From an uncultured Flavobacteriales bacterium (GTDB lineage: Bacteria; Bacteroidota; Bacteroidia; Flavobacteriales; Flavobacteriaceae), in NCBI GenBank assembly GCA_913020155.1, contig CAJWBA010000010.1:1-52919 (forward strand): DNA of 52,919 bases, written 5' to 3'. The notes under the pieces were generated by a model. It was not told the origin of the DNA. It was given only the letters and a program-made list of their open reading frames with translations, and did no database searches. Of the stretch, positions 1 through 7,917 are shown piece after piece (the stretch's first letter is position 1; each line of letters opens with the position of its first letter). The position numbers and the translations under genes are program-made.

Positions 1-314
1 ATTTATCACACATTAGTTCTTTTATGTTAGGAAAAACTGTTCTTGAGAAAGAAGAAGATGAGAATAATATCTTTGATCTTGCTGGAAGCGGATTCGAATC
101 AACTGTTCGCTTAGCTAAAAGTTCCCCTGCAATGTGGACCCCTATTTTTGAACAGAATAAAGAAAATGTAATCGAAATTTTAGACGCATACATAAAAAAC
201 TTAGAGCACTTCAAAAGCTTGCTGGTCAATGATGACTATGAGGAATTGTTTCAGGAAATGAAAAACACCAATCAATTAACATCAATATTAAACGGAATTA
301 GTAAAATAAAATAA
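1..314 (+). CDS. tyrA: Prephenate dehydrogenase, C-terminal end (5' truncated by the window)
   Basis: The reading frame is open from base 3 and starts within LSHISSFMLGKTV, which matches the helical C-terminal dimerisation part of TyrA-type prephenate dehydrogenases. The ATG at 24 is internal, so only about the last 104 residues are present. The enzyme oxidatively decarboxylates prephenate to 4-hydroxyphenylpyruvate for tyrosine synthesis. One base separates its stop from the DAHP synthase/chorismate mutase gene, so both probably belong to one aromatic amino-acid operon whose upstream part lies outside the window. The N-terminal NAD-binding domain cannot be examined. The assignment rests on the C-terminal motif and on the neighbour. 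Confidence 0.8.
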   Translation, partial: LSHISSFMLGKTVLEKEEDENNIFDLAGSGFESTVRLAKSSPAMWTPIFEQNKENVIEILDAYIKNLEHFKSLLVNDDYEELFQEMKNTNQLTSILNGISKIK

Positions 315-315
315 A

Positions 316-1398
316 ATGGAAAATAAATCTAAGATGAGAGAATGGCTTGACGACTTTGGTCTTTCCCACCCATTTGTAATTGGAGGACCTTGTAGTGCAG
401 AGACAGAGGAACAAGTATTACAAATTGCTCATGAGTTAAAAGATTCAGACGTAACGGTTCTTCGTGCAGGAATATGGAAACCAAGAACCCGCCCAGGAAT
501 GTTTGAAGGCGTTGGAGCAATTGGTTTGAAGTGGTTACAAAAAGCTAAAGAAGAAACGGGTTTACTTACAGCTACAGAGGTTGCAAATAAAGATCATGTA
601 AAGTTGGCGATCGAACACGATGTGGATATTTTGTGGATTGGCGCTCGATCAACTGTAAGTCCTTTCATAATGCAAGAAATCGCAGATGCTCTAGAAGGAA
701 CCGATAAAATTGTACTGGTTAAAAATCCTGTTAATCCTGATCTGGCGCTTTGGCTCGGGGGAGTAGAACGTTTGTACACTGCTAATATCAAAAAACTTGG
801 TTTAATTCATAGAGGCTTTTCGTCATATGAAAAGACAAAATACCGAAATAATCCTGAATGGCAGATCGCAGTAGAAGCACAAAATAAATTTCCAGACCTT
901 CCTATGATATGTGACCCTTCTCACATTGCGGGTAAAAGAGATTTAATTTTTGATATTTGTCAAACAGCTTTAGATCTTAATTTTGATGGTTTGATGGTGG
1001 AATCACATTGGGATCCAGACAACGCTTGGAGCGATGCTGCTCAACAAGTTACACCAACAAGGTTAATTCAAATTATGAAAGATCTCAAAATCCGAAAGGA
1101 AAGCGATCAAGAAGAGGCTTACAACACTGCTCTAAATAATCTTCGTACTCAAATTGATATCTCAGACCAGACTATCCTTGATACTTTGGGAAAACGGATG
1201 TTGGTTGCAGAAGAAATAGGTTTGTTGAAGAAATCTAAGAACGTTGCAGTTCTTCAAAATAAACGATGGAATGAGATTCTAGGTAAAATGATTTTAGATG
1301 GAAAAGATCGAGGTTTGTCAGAAGAATTTATTTTGAAGATTTTCAAAGCAATCCACCAAGAATCAATAAACCATCAAGAGGAGGTTGTAAATGGATAA
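316..1398 (+). CDS. Bifunctional 3-deoxy-7-phosphoheptulonate synthase / chorismate mutase (type II)
   Basis: A 360-residue fusion. Residues 1 to about 260 are a class I DAHP synthase: GGPCSAET (23-30), KPRTRP (55-60) and DPSHIAGKRD mark the phosphoenolpyruvate, phosphate and metal sites. Residues from about 270 are an AroQ-type helical chorismate mutase. It therefore catalyses the first step of the shikimate pathway and the chorismate-to-prephenate step. This domain order is common in Bacteroidota, where the mutase domain can also serve allosteric control of the synthase. The ATG lies one base after the tyrA stop, and a rho-independent terminator follows at once, so this is the last gene of its operon. 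Function is well supported; I give no symbol because naming of the fusion varies. Confidence 0.93.
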   Translation: MENKSKMREWLDDFGLSHPFVIGGPCSAETEEQVLQIAHELKDSDVTVLRAGIWKPRTRPGMFEGVGAIGLKWLQKAKEETGLLTATEVANKDHVKLAIEHDVDILWIGARSTVSPFIMQEIADALEGTDKIVLVKNPVNPDLALWLGGVERLYTANIKKLGLIHRGFSSYEKTKYRNNPEWQIAVEAQNKFPDLPMICDPSHIAGKRDLIFDICQTALDLNFDGLMVESHWDPDNAWSDAAQQVTPTRLIQIMKDLKIRKESDQEEAYNTALNNLRTQIDISDQTILDTLGKRMLVAEEIGLLKKSKNVAVLQNKRWNEILGKMILDGKDRGLSEEFILKIFKAIHQESINHQEEVVNG

Positions 1399-1400
1399 AT

Positions 1401-1428
1401 AAAAAAGCCGGCATATGTTGGCTTTTTT
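1401..1428 (+). terminator. Rho-independent terminator of the tyrA/DAHP synthase operon
   Basis: AAAAAAGCC (1401-1409) pairs with GGCTTTTTT (1420-1428); extra G-U and C-G pairs inside shorten the loop to ATAT. The U tract lies directly after the stop codon of the preceding gene. Confidence 0.8.
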
Positions 1429-1644
1429 ATTTGTGGAATTACGTCTTTCAAAAGAATTTTAAAATAACGTAAATGAGTTACCATTTCTGAATGACAATAA
1501 TCAATAATGCGCTAATTACTTTTAGGGTTTGAATCCTTTTTTTTGGTCTTAGATGAATTTTTTTGTTTGTTGACGGCAGCAAATCACATGAGTAGATTTT
1601 TTACGATTTGGAACTCTGGACAATTAGTTAATGAAAATTTAAAT
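1429..1644. other. Intergenic stretch with no recognised feature
   Basis: The gap between the two facing genes is about 295 bases including both terminators. All frames between the two hairpins are broken by stops on both strands. I recognise no conserved peptide, RNA or repeat here. It could be an old gene remnant, but nothing supports a family. Confidence 0.5.
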
Positions 1645-1676
1645 AAACAAAAACCGACTTTTGCCGATTTTTGTTT
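1645..1676 (-). terminator. Rho-independent terminator of the aminotransferase/desaturase operon
   Basis: On the minus strand AAACAAAAA, then U-C-G-G-C, an AAAA loop, and the matching arm ending in UUUUUGUUU form a continuous stem that includes two G-U pairs. It lies 17 bases beyond the aminotransferase stop. The G-U pairs form only in the minus-strand transcript, which fixes the orientation. Confidence 0.7.
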
Positions 1677-1693
1677 AAAGAGTAGTTATGATT

Positions 1694-2878
1694 TTAAGAC
1701 AATACTCTTATAATACGTTTAACGGCCTCTTTAATGTTCTCTTCAGATGCGGCATAGGATATTCGAATACAATTCTCATTGCCAAAGGCTCCGCCAGTGA
1801 CGGTTGCAACATGTGCTTTTTCTAATAAAAACAATGCAAAGTCACTTGCATTATTTATGGTTGTCCCATCAATTGTTTTTCCAAAGTAAAAAGAAATATC
1901 TGGGAAAACATAGAAAGCGCCATCAGGTATGTTTAGTTTGAACCCTTTAATCTGGGATAATAATCCGATAACTAGGTTTTTACGATGACTAAATTCATCG
2001 ACCATGAATTGAATTCTACTTACCGGTTCTAAAAGTGCGGTAATGGTAGCCCGTTGTGCTATACAATTTGCTCCACTGGTTATTTGTCCTTGCATTTTGT
2101 TACAAGCCTTTGCAATCCACTCTGCACCTCCTATGTAACCAATTCTCCAACCCGTCATTGCAAAAGCTTTTGCAACACCATTTACTGTAATTGTACGATC
2201 ATACAATTCTGGAATTGCAGCAATACTAAAGTGTGGAATTCCGTAATTGATGTGTTCGTAAATCTCGTCAGATAGGATGTAAATATCTGGGTATTTTTCT
2301 AACACCTTACCCAAAGCTCTGTATTCCGCCTCAGTATAGATTGTTCCACTGGGGTTATTGGGTGAATTAAACATGATCAATTTTGTCTTCGGTGAAATAG
2401 CAGCTTCTAATTGTTTAGGAGTAATCTTGAAATCTGTTTCAATTGAAGAAGGAATGACGATTGATTTTGCTTCAGCCAAAGTTGCAATTGCTGAATAACT
2501 TACCCAATACGGTGCAGGGAGCAATACTTCATCTCCAGGATTGAGCAATATCATGCACAAATTTGCAATCGATTGCTTGGCTCCTGTAGAAACTACAATC
2601 TGTGAAGGTATGTAGTGAAGATTATTGTCACGTTTAAATTTTGTACAAACAGCATCCTTTAAATCAGCATATCCATCGACAGGTGAATAGGAGTTGTAGT
2701 TGTCGTTTACTGCTTGTATTGCAGCATTTTTGATGTACTCAGGAGTATTGAAATCAGGTTCTCCCAGGCTGAGTCCAATCACATCAATGCCATTTTTCTT
2801 TAGTTCGCGTGCTTTTGCAGCCATAGCTAAAGTTGCCGAAACAGGCAGGCTGTTAATTCTTTCCGATAATGCTTTCAT
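1694..2878 (-). CDS. Pyridoxal-phosphate aminotransferase, aspartate aminotransferase type
   Basis: A 394-residue class I/II fold-type I aminotransferase. The aspartate-aminotransferase-like N-terminus includes GLSLGEPDFNTPEYI; FNSPNNPSGT and SDEIYEHI match the substrate and PLP pocket, and the Schiff-base lysine is in NGVAKAFAMTGWRIGY. It most likely interconverts aspartate and oxaloacetate, with possible activity on aromatic or prephenate substrates, which would fit the aromatic genes that face it. It follows the desaturase gene by 13 bases on the same strand and ends at a terminator, so the two are probably co-transcribed. A second, divergent aminotransferase is at 20071-21264. Substrate specificity cannot be read from sequence. 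Confidence 0.88.
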   Translation of the reverse strand: MKALSERINSLPVSATLAMAAKARELKKNGIDVIGLSLGEPDFNTPEYIKNAAIQAVNDNYNSYSPVDGYADLKDAVCTKFKRDNNLHYIPSQIVVSTGAKQSIANLCMILLNPGDEVLLPAPYWVSYSAIATLAEAKSIVIPSSIETDFKITPKQLEAAISPKTKLIMFNSPNNPSGTIYTEAEYRALGKVLEKYPDIYILSDEIYEHINYGIPHFSIAAIPELYDRTITVNGVAKAFAMTGWRIGYIGGAEWIAKACNKMQGQITSGANCIAQRATITALLEPVSRIQFMVDEFSHRKNLVIGLLSQIKGFKLNIPDGAFYVFPDISFYFGKTIDGTTINNASDFALFLLEKAHVATVTGGAFGNENCIRISYAASEENIKEAVKRIIRVLS

Positions 2879-2891
2879 AACAGTAACGAGT

Positions 2892-3992
2892 TTAAGAAGG
2901 TTGAAGCCCCATTTGTTTTAGATATTTAAAATGCGAAAATAAGGCACTTCTGGTAGTTTTGTACTCGTTGTAGGGTAAATTAAATTCTTTTGCGGTTTTT
3001 TTTACAATTTTAGCAATATCTGTGTAATGTATGTGGCTAATATTTGGGAAAATGTGATGTTCTATTTGGTGATTTAAGCCTCCAGTAAACCAGTTCACAA
3101 ATTTATTTTTGGTTGAAAAATTAACTGTGGTAAGCAATTGGTGAATTGCCCATGTGTTTTTCATTGTACCAGTCTTTTTGTCAGGTAACGGCATTTGGGC
3201 ATCTTCGATGATGTGAGCCAATTGGAATACCAGACTCAAAATTAAACCCGCAACATAATGCATTAGGAAAAAGCCGATTAAAATTTTCCACCATGCTATC
3301 TCCAAAAACAACATTGGAATTACGATCCAAATCCCAAAATAGATCAACTTTGTTGAGATTAAAATAAACCACTGACGTAAGGGCTGAAGTGAGTTTCTAT
3401 AGGTCAATTTTCGTTTTATATATCGGTAGGTTTGTTGAAAGTCTGTAGTTAGAACCCAATTTAAAGTCAAGAGACCGTAGATAAATACAAAGTATAAATG
3501 TTGATATTTGTGGATCGATAACCATTCGCTGTGTTTTGAAAAACGAATGATTCGTCCGGCTTCAAGATCCTCATCATGTCCATGGATATTTGTATAGGTA
3601 TGATGCAGTATGTTGTGTTGAACTTTCCAATTGTGAACATTTCCAGCTAAAAAGTAAATACTAGCACCCATAAGTTTGTTAATCCATGGAATTTTTGAAA
3701 AAGACCCATGGTTTCCATCGTGCATAACGTTCATTCCAACGCCAGCAATACCAACACCCATGACCAAAGCAAGAGCTAGTTTTATCCAAGCGTTAAAATC
3801 CGTAAACAAGATTAAAAAGTATGGAGTTACAAACAGTGTAAACATAAACCCTGTTTTTGCATACAGTTTCCAGTTTCCTGTTTTAGGGGTATTTATTTTT
3901 TTGAAATGCTCGTTTACACGTTTGTTTAGAGTTATGAAGAATTTTTTTGGATCTTTTCTTGAAAATCGTAGTGGTTTTATTTCTCTAGACAT
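2892..3992 (-). CDS. Membrane acyl-CoA / fatty acid desaturase (linoleoyl-CoA desaturase-like)
   Basis: A 366-residue di-iron membrane desaturase with the three histidine boxes of the family: HDGNH (91-95), HNILHH (126-131) and HQIEHH (308-313). The QxxHH form of the third box is typical of front-end (delta-5/6-like) desaturases, but there is no fused cytochrome b5 domain. Hydrophobic segments near residues 48-90 and 205-260 fit two membrane hairpins. It should introduce a cis double bond into membrane acyl chains, useful for fluidity in cold water. It heads a two-gene minus-strand unit with the aminotransferase. Regiospecificity is inferred only from family resemblance. Confidence 0.88.
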   Translation of the reverse strand: MSREIKPLRFSRKDPKKFFITLNKRVNEHFKKINTPKTGNWKLYAKTGFMFTLFVTPYFLILFTDFNAWIKLALALVMGVGIAGVGMNVMHDGNHGSFSKIPWINKLMGASIYFLAGNVHNWKVQHNILHHTYTNIHGHDEDLEAGRIIRFSKHSEWLSIHKYQHLYFVFIYGLLTLNWVLTTDFQQTYRYIKRKLTYRNSLQPLRQWFILISTKLIYFGIWIVIPMLFLEIAWWKILIGFFLMHYVAGLILSLVFQLAHIIEDAQMPLPDKKTGTMKNTWAIHQLLTTVNFSTKNKFVNWFTGGLNHQIEHHIFPNISHIHYTDIAKIVKKTAKEFNLPYNEYKTTRSALFSHFKYLKQMGLQPS

Positions 3993-4007
3993 ACTTGGTC
4001 AATAAAT

Positions 4008-4040
4008 TTTGGGTTATTTCTTTAACTAATTCTATTTTTG
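4008..4040 (+). promoter_or_regulatory. Promoter of rsmG (TTTG-N21-TATTTTTG)
   Basis: TTTG at 4008-4011 and TATTTTTG at 4033-4040, spaced 21 bases, fit the Bacteroidota -33/-7 consensus. The -7 box covers the first possible TTG start (4038-4040), so translation should begin further downstream. Confidence 0.6.
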
Positions 4041-4055
4041 GAAAAAATTTATATT

Positions 4056-4673
4056 TTGAATATCGTTGATCATTACTTTCCAGGATTATCTCCCAGAAAA
4101 ACAAAGCAATTTAATCAATTGGATTCACTTTACAAGAATTGGAACGAGAAAATAAATGTGATTTCACGAAAAGATATTAACGAACTCTATGAAAGGCATG
4201 TACTTCACTCATTGAGTATTGCGCGTTTGATTGATTTCGCACCGGGCAGTCAAATTCTAGACGTTGGAACTGGTGGTGGATTTCCAGGTATTCCATTGGC
4301 AATTTTATTTCCTCAAGTAGATTTTTATTTAATTGATAGCATCGGAAAAAAAATTAAAGTGGTCCAAGAAATAAGTCAAGCTTTAGATTTGAGAAATGTA
4401 AAAGCACGACATCAAAGAGCTCAAGAATTTAAAAGATCAATTGATTTTGTGGTTAGTAGAGCAGTAACCCGAATGGATGTTTTTGTTCCTTGGATAAAAA
4501 AAAATATTAGTAAAAAGAGTAAACATAACTTACCCAATGGTATATTGTATTTGAAGGGAGGAGATTTGACTGAAGAACTAAAAAATTTTCCTAAAGCACA
4601 AATATTTGCTCTGTCTAATTTCTATGAAGAAGAATTTTTTGTAACAAAAAAAATTGTTCATATGCCCCTCTAA
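4056..4673 (+). CDS. rsmG: 16S rRNA (guanine527-N7)-methyltransferase RsmG
   Basis: This enzyme methylates G527 of 16S rRNA with S-adenosylmethionine. The Rossmann motif ILDVGTGGGFPGIPLAI and the downstream VSRAV motif are clear, and the protein ends normally. The frame has no ATG before the conserved N-terminus; an in-frame stop lies at 4023 and the only usual alternatives are TTG at 4038 or 4056. The promoter -7 box overlaps 4038, and starting at 4056 gives MNIVDHYFPGLS, which aligns with the usual start of the family (about 205 residues). I therefore choose TTG 4056. The gene is single and converges on apaG. Confidence 0.88.
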   Translation: MNIVDHYFPGLSPRKTKQFNQLDSLYKNWNEKINVISRKDINELYERHVLHSLSIARLIDFAPGSQILDVGTGGGFPGIPLAILFPQVDFYLIDSIGKKIKVVQEISQALDLRNVKARHQRAQEFKRSIDFVVSRAVTRMDVFVPWIKKNISKKSKHNLPNGILYLKGGDLTEELKNFPKAQIFALSNFYEEEFFVTKKIVHMPL

Positions 4674-4679
4674 GTTATT

Positions 4680-5066
4680 TTAATTTAAAGAAAAAGGGGT
4701 CTCCAGTTGAAAAACAGGAATTTCTAATCTAAATTCATTAGTAGAACTATGATTAATCATGGTGTAGTATCCTTTCATTGATCCAGTAAGAGAATTTAGG
4801 GTACAGCCAGATTCATATTGAACTACTTGCCCTGATTTAATTATGGGTTTTTTTCCAACTACTCCTAATCCCTCCACAATTTGAGGATGTTTACAACTTT
4901 CCTTAATTATCCAATGTCTTTTGATAAGTTGAACTGTCTCTTTGCTTTGGTTTTCAATGGTAATTAAATAACGAAAAGAATGATGGGGAATACTATTTTT
5001 TAAGAAACTCCCTTCATAACTTGTTTCTACCGAAACTCGAATCCCTTTTGTTACTTGTTGAATCAT
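4680..5066 (-). CDS. apaG: ApaG domain protein (Co2+/Mg2+ efflux-associated)
   Basis: A 128-residue protein made entirely of one ApaG/DUF525 domain, an immunoglobulin-like beta fold, with the family signatures FRYLITIENQS, RHWIIKES and GEGVVG-like VEGLGVVGKKPII. ApaG has been linked genetically to divalent cation (Co2+, Mg2+) handling and binds phosphate compounds in some species; its molecular role is unsettled. It lies 54 bases downstream of the T9SS plug gene on the same strand and converges on rsmG. Confidence 0.9.
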   Translation of the reverse strand: MIQQVTKGIRVSVETSYEGSFLKNSIPHHSFRYLITIENQSKETVQLIKRHWIIKESCKHPQIVEGLGVVGKKPIIKSGQVVQYESGCTLNSLTGSMKGYYTMINHSSTNEFRLEIPVFQLETPFSLN

Positions 5067-5120
5067 CTTAGGTTAGATTAACACTTAAATGCAATATAAT
5101 GATTATTAACAAAAAAAGTG

Positions 5121-6374
5121 TTAATTTTTTATACCAAAAGATGAAATTGTTTTTACTCCAATTAATGCATCATATTGATTTCCAATGTCCCAAACGTAAA
5201 GTAAAATTAAATATTGGTTTTCTGTGATAGCGTGGGTACCACTAATTTTATTTTTTTCCAATCCCTCTTCAGTTTTCCAGACATATTTATAGTTGTAAAA
5301 ACCTTGTTTTAAAATTAAGGTTGCTTCGAAAACCTCATAACTTGGATTGTAAATCATTTTGTATTTTTCAATCAATTCATAATTTGAAAATTTACCGTAA
5401 AGGAATATTTCCTCGTCTCTGAGGGTATACTGCTTTGCCAAGCTGAAGTGCACTTGAGTGTAATCGGCTTCCGTATTAGGATCTTCACCCAATACTGTGT
5501 TGATTACAAAATCGCCATTAATGTCTGGGTTAAAGGTATAGGGGTAATTAGCTCTTTCGGGGTCTGTAAATAAATATGTTTGAAAAAGTTCTTCCTGCTC
5601 AACGAAGCTAATACTCGGGTTTGTTACACGATTGTCTTTAGTGTCAAAACGAAAAAACTCATTTCCACCTTGAAATTGCGCGGGAAGATCATAACGGAAA
5701 TGTAATTCATTTCCTATGATGTATTGAGGTTTTGAAAGTTTCTTGGCACTATCCCATTGTTCGTTTTGAAGAAGAACGATTTTCAAATCTTTATTAGGGT
5801 TACGTATATTTACACCAATCAGTTTAACAGAAAATTGAACCGTTTGATGGGTTGAAAACTGATTGAGTTCTCTGCTTCTAAAAACACCAGCTTCAATTGT
5901 AGCAAGTCTCTCATAAATCAAAAATTTCCTTCGAAACATAAGTTCTTCATTCGAATCTAATACAGAAATCATGTAATTTCCTGATTTTAGAAATTGAGTA
6001 TTTTCATTGGGAAAGGTCAACTCATAATGAGTGTAGCGTTGAAGAGTCCCATAAGAACTTTTGTGGTTTGAAATTCTCTGATTATCAATACCCAATAGGT
6101 ACTCGTTTTTATACAAGCTTGAGGACTTCCAGTCGTGATCCAAGTATTCGATCACATAATAATAATCGTTATCTTCAGCTAAAAGATCGTCAAATTGAAG
6201 AGTGAAAGTTTCTTCTTTTGTAATCAGGGGAAATTGATGTTTGCCCGTTTCAGATTTAAAAGAAATACTTTTTAGAAAATCAACATTTGTTATTTCTTTC
6301 AAGACTTGAGTATGCCCCAAAAAGAATGAAAATAGGGTTAAAAAAAGAGCTGGATATGTCCTAAAGTCATTCAT
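5121..6374 (-). CDS. Type IX secretion system plug protein (DUF5103)
   Basis: A 417-residue secreted protein. A signal peptide (about residues 1-22, ending near GHTQ) is followed by several beta-rich modules, and the whole length matches the DUF5103 family. In Flavobacterium johnsoniae the DUF5103 protein is the periplasmic Plug that closes the lateral opening or pore of the SprA translocon of the type IX secretion system. No other T9SS gene is visible in this window, so the link to secretion comes from family knowledge. It is co-oriented with apaG and divergent from nqrA, separated by about 176 bases. Confidence 0.82.
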   Translation of the reverse strand: MNDFRTYPALFLTLFSFFLGHTQVLKEITNVDFLKSISFKSETGKHQFPLITKEETFTLQFDDLLAEDNDYYYVIEYLDHDWKSSSLYKNEYLLGIDNQRISNHKSSYGTLQRYTHYELTFPNENTQFLKSGNYMISVLDSNEELMFRRKFLIYERLATIEAGVFRSRELNQFSTHQTVQFSVKLIGVNIRNPNKDLKIVLLQNEQWDSAKKLSKPQYIIGNELHFRYDLPAQFQGGNEFFRFDTKDNRVTNPSISFVEQEELFQTYLFTDPERANYPYTFNPDINGDFVINTVLGEDPNTEADYTQVHFSLAKQYTLRDEEIFLYGKFSNYELIEKYKMIYNPSYEVFEATLILKQGFYNYKYVWKTEEGLEKNKISGTHAITENQYLILLYVWDIGNQYDALIGVKTISSFGIKN

Positions 6375-6385
6375 TCATTAAAGAT

Positions 6386-6419
6386 ACAACATTATGGATT
6401 AATTCATTTTTAATGTTGT
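6386..6419. promoter_or_regulatory. Inverted repeat in the plug/nqrA divergent region
   Basis: ACAACATTA (6386-6394) is repeated inverted at 6411-6419 with a 16-base spacer. It lies 12 bases upstream of the plug start codon and next to a minus-strand TATCTTTA (one mismatch from TAnnTTTG). It may be an operator or a 5' hairpin; there is no T tract for a terminator. Confidence 0.35.
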
Positions 6420-6512
6420 TGGTTTTGAACGCAGGTTAAACAATTTATTTAGAATGAGTATAAATAAAATAAATTCCCTTTACTTCCACTTTTACTAGTC
6501 TGTTTAAATTAG

Positions 6513-6520
6513 TAAATTTG
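6513..6520 (+). promoter_or_regulatory. -7 box of the nqr operon promoter
   Basis: TAAATTTG is an exact TAnnTTTG match ending 30 bases before the nqrA start codon. No clear TTTG box is seen at the usual distance upstream. Confidence 0.5.
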
Positions 6521-6550
6521 CATGATTTTTAGAATTTAAAAGTTCATTTC

Positions 6551-7906
6551 ATGTCCAAAGACATCCGTATCCCAAGAGGATCAAATTTAAACTTAGTTGG
6601 TGAAGCAAACAAGATTTTGGTCGAATTACCAAGACCCAAGACATTTGTACTTAATCCTGATGATTTTTTTAACATCACACCTAAACTAATTGTTAAAGAA
6701 GGTGAATCTGTAAAAAAAGGATCTCCTTTATTCTTTTCAAAACAAAACCCAAGAATTCATTTTGTTTCTCCTGTCTCTGGGGAAGTAACTTCAATTCTGA
6801 GAGGAGCTAAACGTAAAATTCTTCAAGTGCTTATCACTGCAGATGAATCAGAAGAGGCCATTACACATGATGTGTCTAATTTTGAAACTATGGACGCGGA
6901 GGCAATTAAAGAAGTTATTCTTAAAAGTGGAAGTTGGTCTTTCATAAAACAACGCCCTTACAACACAATAGCTCAGCCTGAAGATTCACCAAAATCAATT
7001 TTTATTTCAACTTATTCTACAGCACCACTAGATGTTGATTATGAATTTTTATTAAAAAATAATAAGCAAGATTTTCAAAAAGGAATTTCTGTCCTCAAAA
7101 AACTTACATCAGGTAATGTAAATTTAACCTTCGATGAATCGTTTAATGGCTTTTTTGGAGCCATCAAGGATGCTGAGTTAATTGGGGTTTCTGGGAAACA
7201 CCCAGCAGGTAATGTTGGAGTTCAAATCCATCGGATTGATCCGATCAACTACGGCGATAGAGTGTGGGTTATTGAACCAGAAGATGTAGTCAACCTTGGG
7301 ATTTTATTCTCCACAGGACAATTTTCTGCCCAACGTACTATTGCAATTGTTGGTTCTTCAGTTGCAAAGCCACAATATTACAAAACCAAAATTGGGGCTG
7401 CGTTGAAACCTTATTTAGAAGCGTCTGACATGAATCAAGAAGAAGAAGTTCGGGTGATCAATGGAGATTTGTTGAGCGGTACAACTACATCAGAAGATGG
7501 CTATGCAGGTTATTACAACAATTTAGTTTCCGTTATTCCAGAAGGGAATACATACCGTATGTTTGGATGGCTACCCTTTGTAGATAACCATATTCCAAGT
7601 ATTTCAAAAACCTCACTTTCTTGGTTGTTTGGATCAAAGAAAGCAAAAGTTACAACCAATCTTAATGGTGAAGAACGAGCATTAGTGGTTACAGGCGAAA
7701 TGGAAAAAGTTTTTCCAATGAATATATTTCCGATGCAACTTATCAAAGCCTGTATTTTAGAAGATATTGAAAGAATGGAAGCTCTTGGGATTTATGAAGT
7801 AGTTCCTGAAGACTTTGGATTGATAGATTATGCTTCGACTTCAAAAACAGAAGCACAAGATATCATAAAAAAAGGGATAGCGTTAATGATTAAAGAAGTA
7901 GGATAA
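6551..7906 (+). CDS. nqrA: Na+-translocating NADH:quinone reductase subunit A
   Basis: A 451-residue soluble subunit of the Na+-NQR complex, which oxidises NADH, reduces ubiquinone or menaquinone and exports Na+. NqrA sits on the cytoplasmic face and influences quinone binding. The start MSKDIRIPRGSNLNLVGEA and the inner segments GKHPAGNVGVQIHRIDPIN and GWLPFVDNHIPSISKT are characteristic, and the length is as expected. It is the first gene of a six-gene operon with 2-11 base gaps. The long gap upstream holds a TAAATTTG promoter box. Confidence 0.96.
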   Translation: MSKDIRIPRGSNLNLVGEANKILVELPRPKTFVLNPDDFFNITPKLIVKEGESVKKGSPLFFSKQNPRIHFVSPVSGEVTSILRGAKRKILQVLITADESEEAITHDVSNFETMDAEAIKEVILKSGSWSFIKQRPYNTIAQPEDSPKSIFISTYSTAPLDVDYEFLLKNNKQDFQKGISVLKKLTSGNVNLTFDESFNGFFGAIKDAELIGVSGKHPAGNVGVQIHRIDPINYGDRVWVIEPEDVVNLGILFSTGQFSAQRTIAIVGSSVAKPQYYKTKIGAALKPYLEASDMNQEEEVRVINGDLLSGTTTSEDGYAGYYNNLVSVIPEGNTYRMFGWLPFVDNHIPSISKTSLSWLFGSKKAKVTTNLNGEERALVVTGEMEKVFPMNIFPMQLIKACILEDIERMEALGIYEVVPEDFGLIDYASTSKTEAQDIIKKGIALMIKEVG

Positions 7907-7917
7907 AATTAATATAT

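Noticed and set aside
1429-1644. Possible gene remnant between the first two operons
   Set aside because: No peptide in any frame resembles a family I know.
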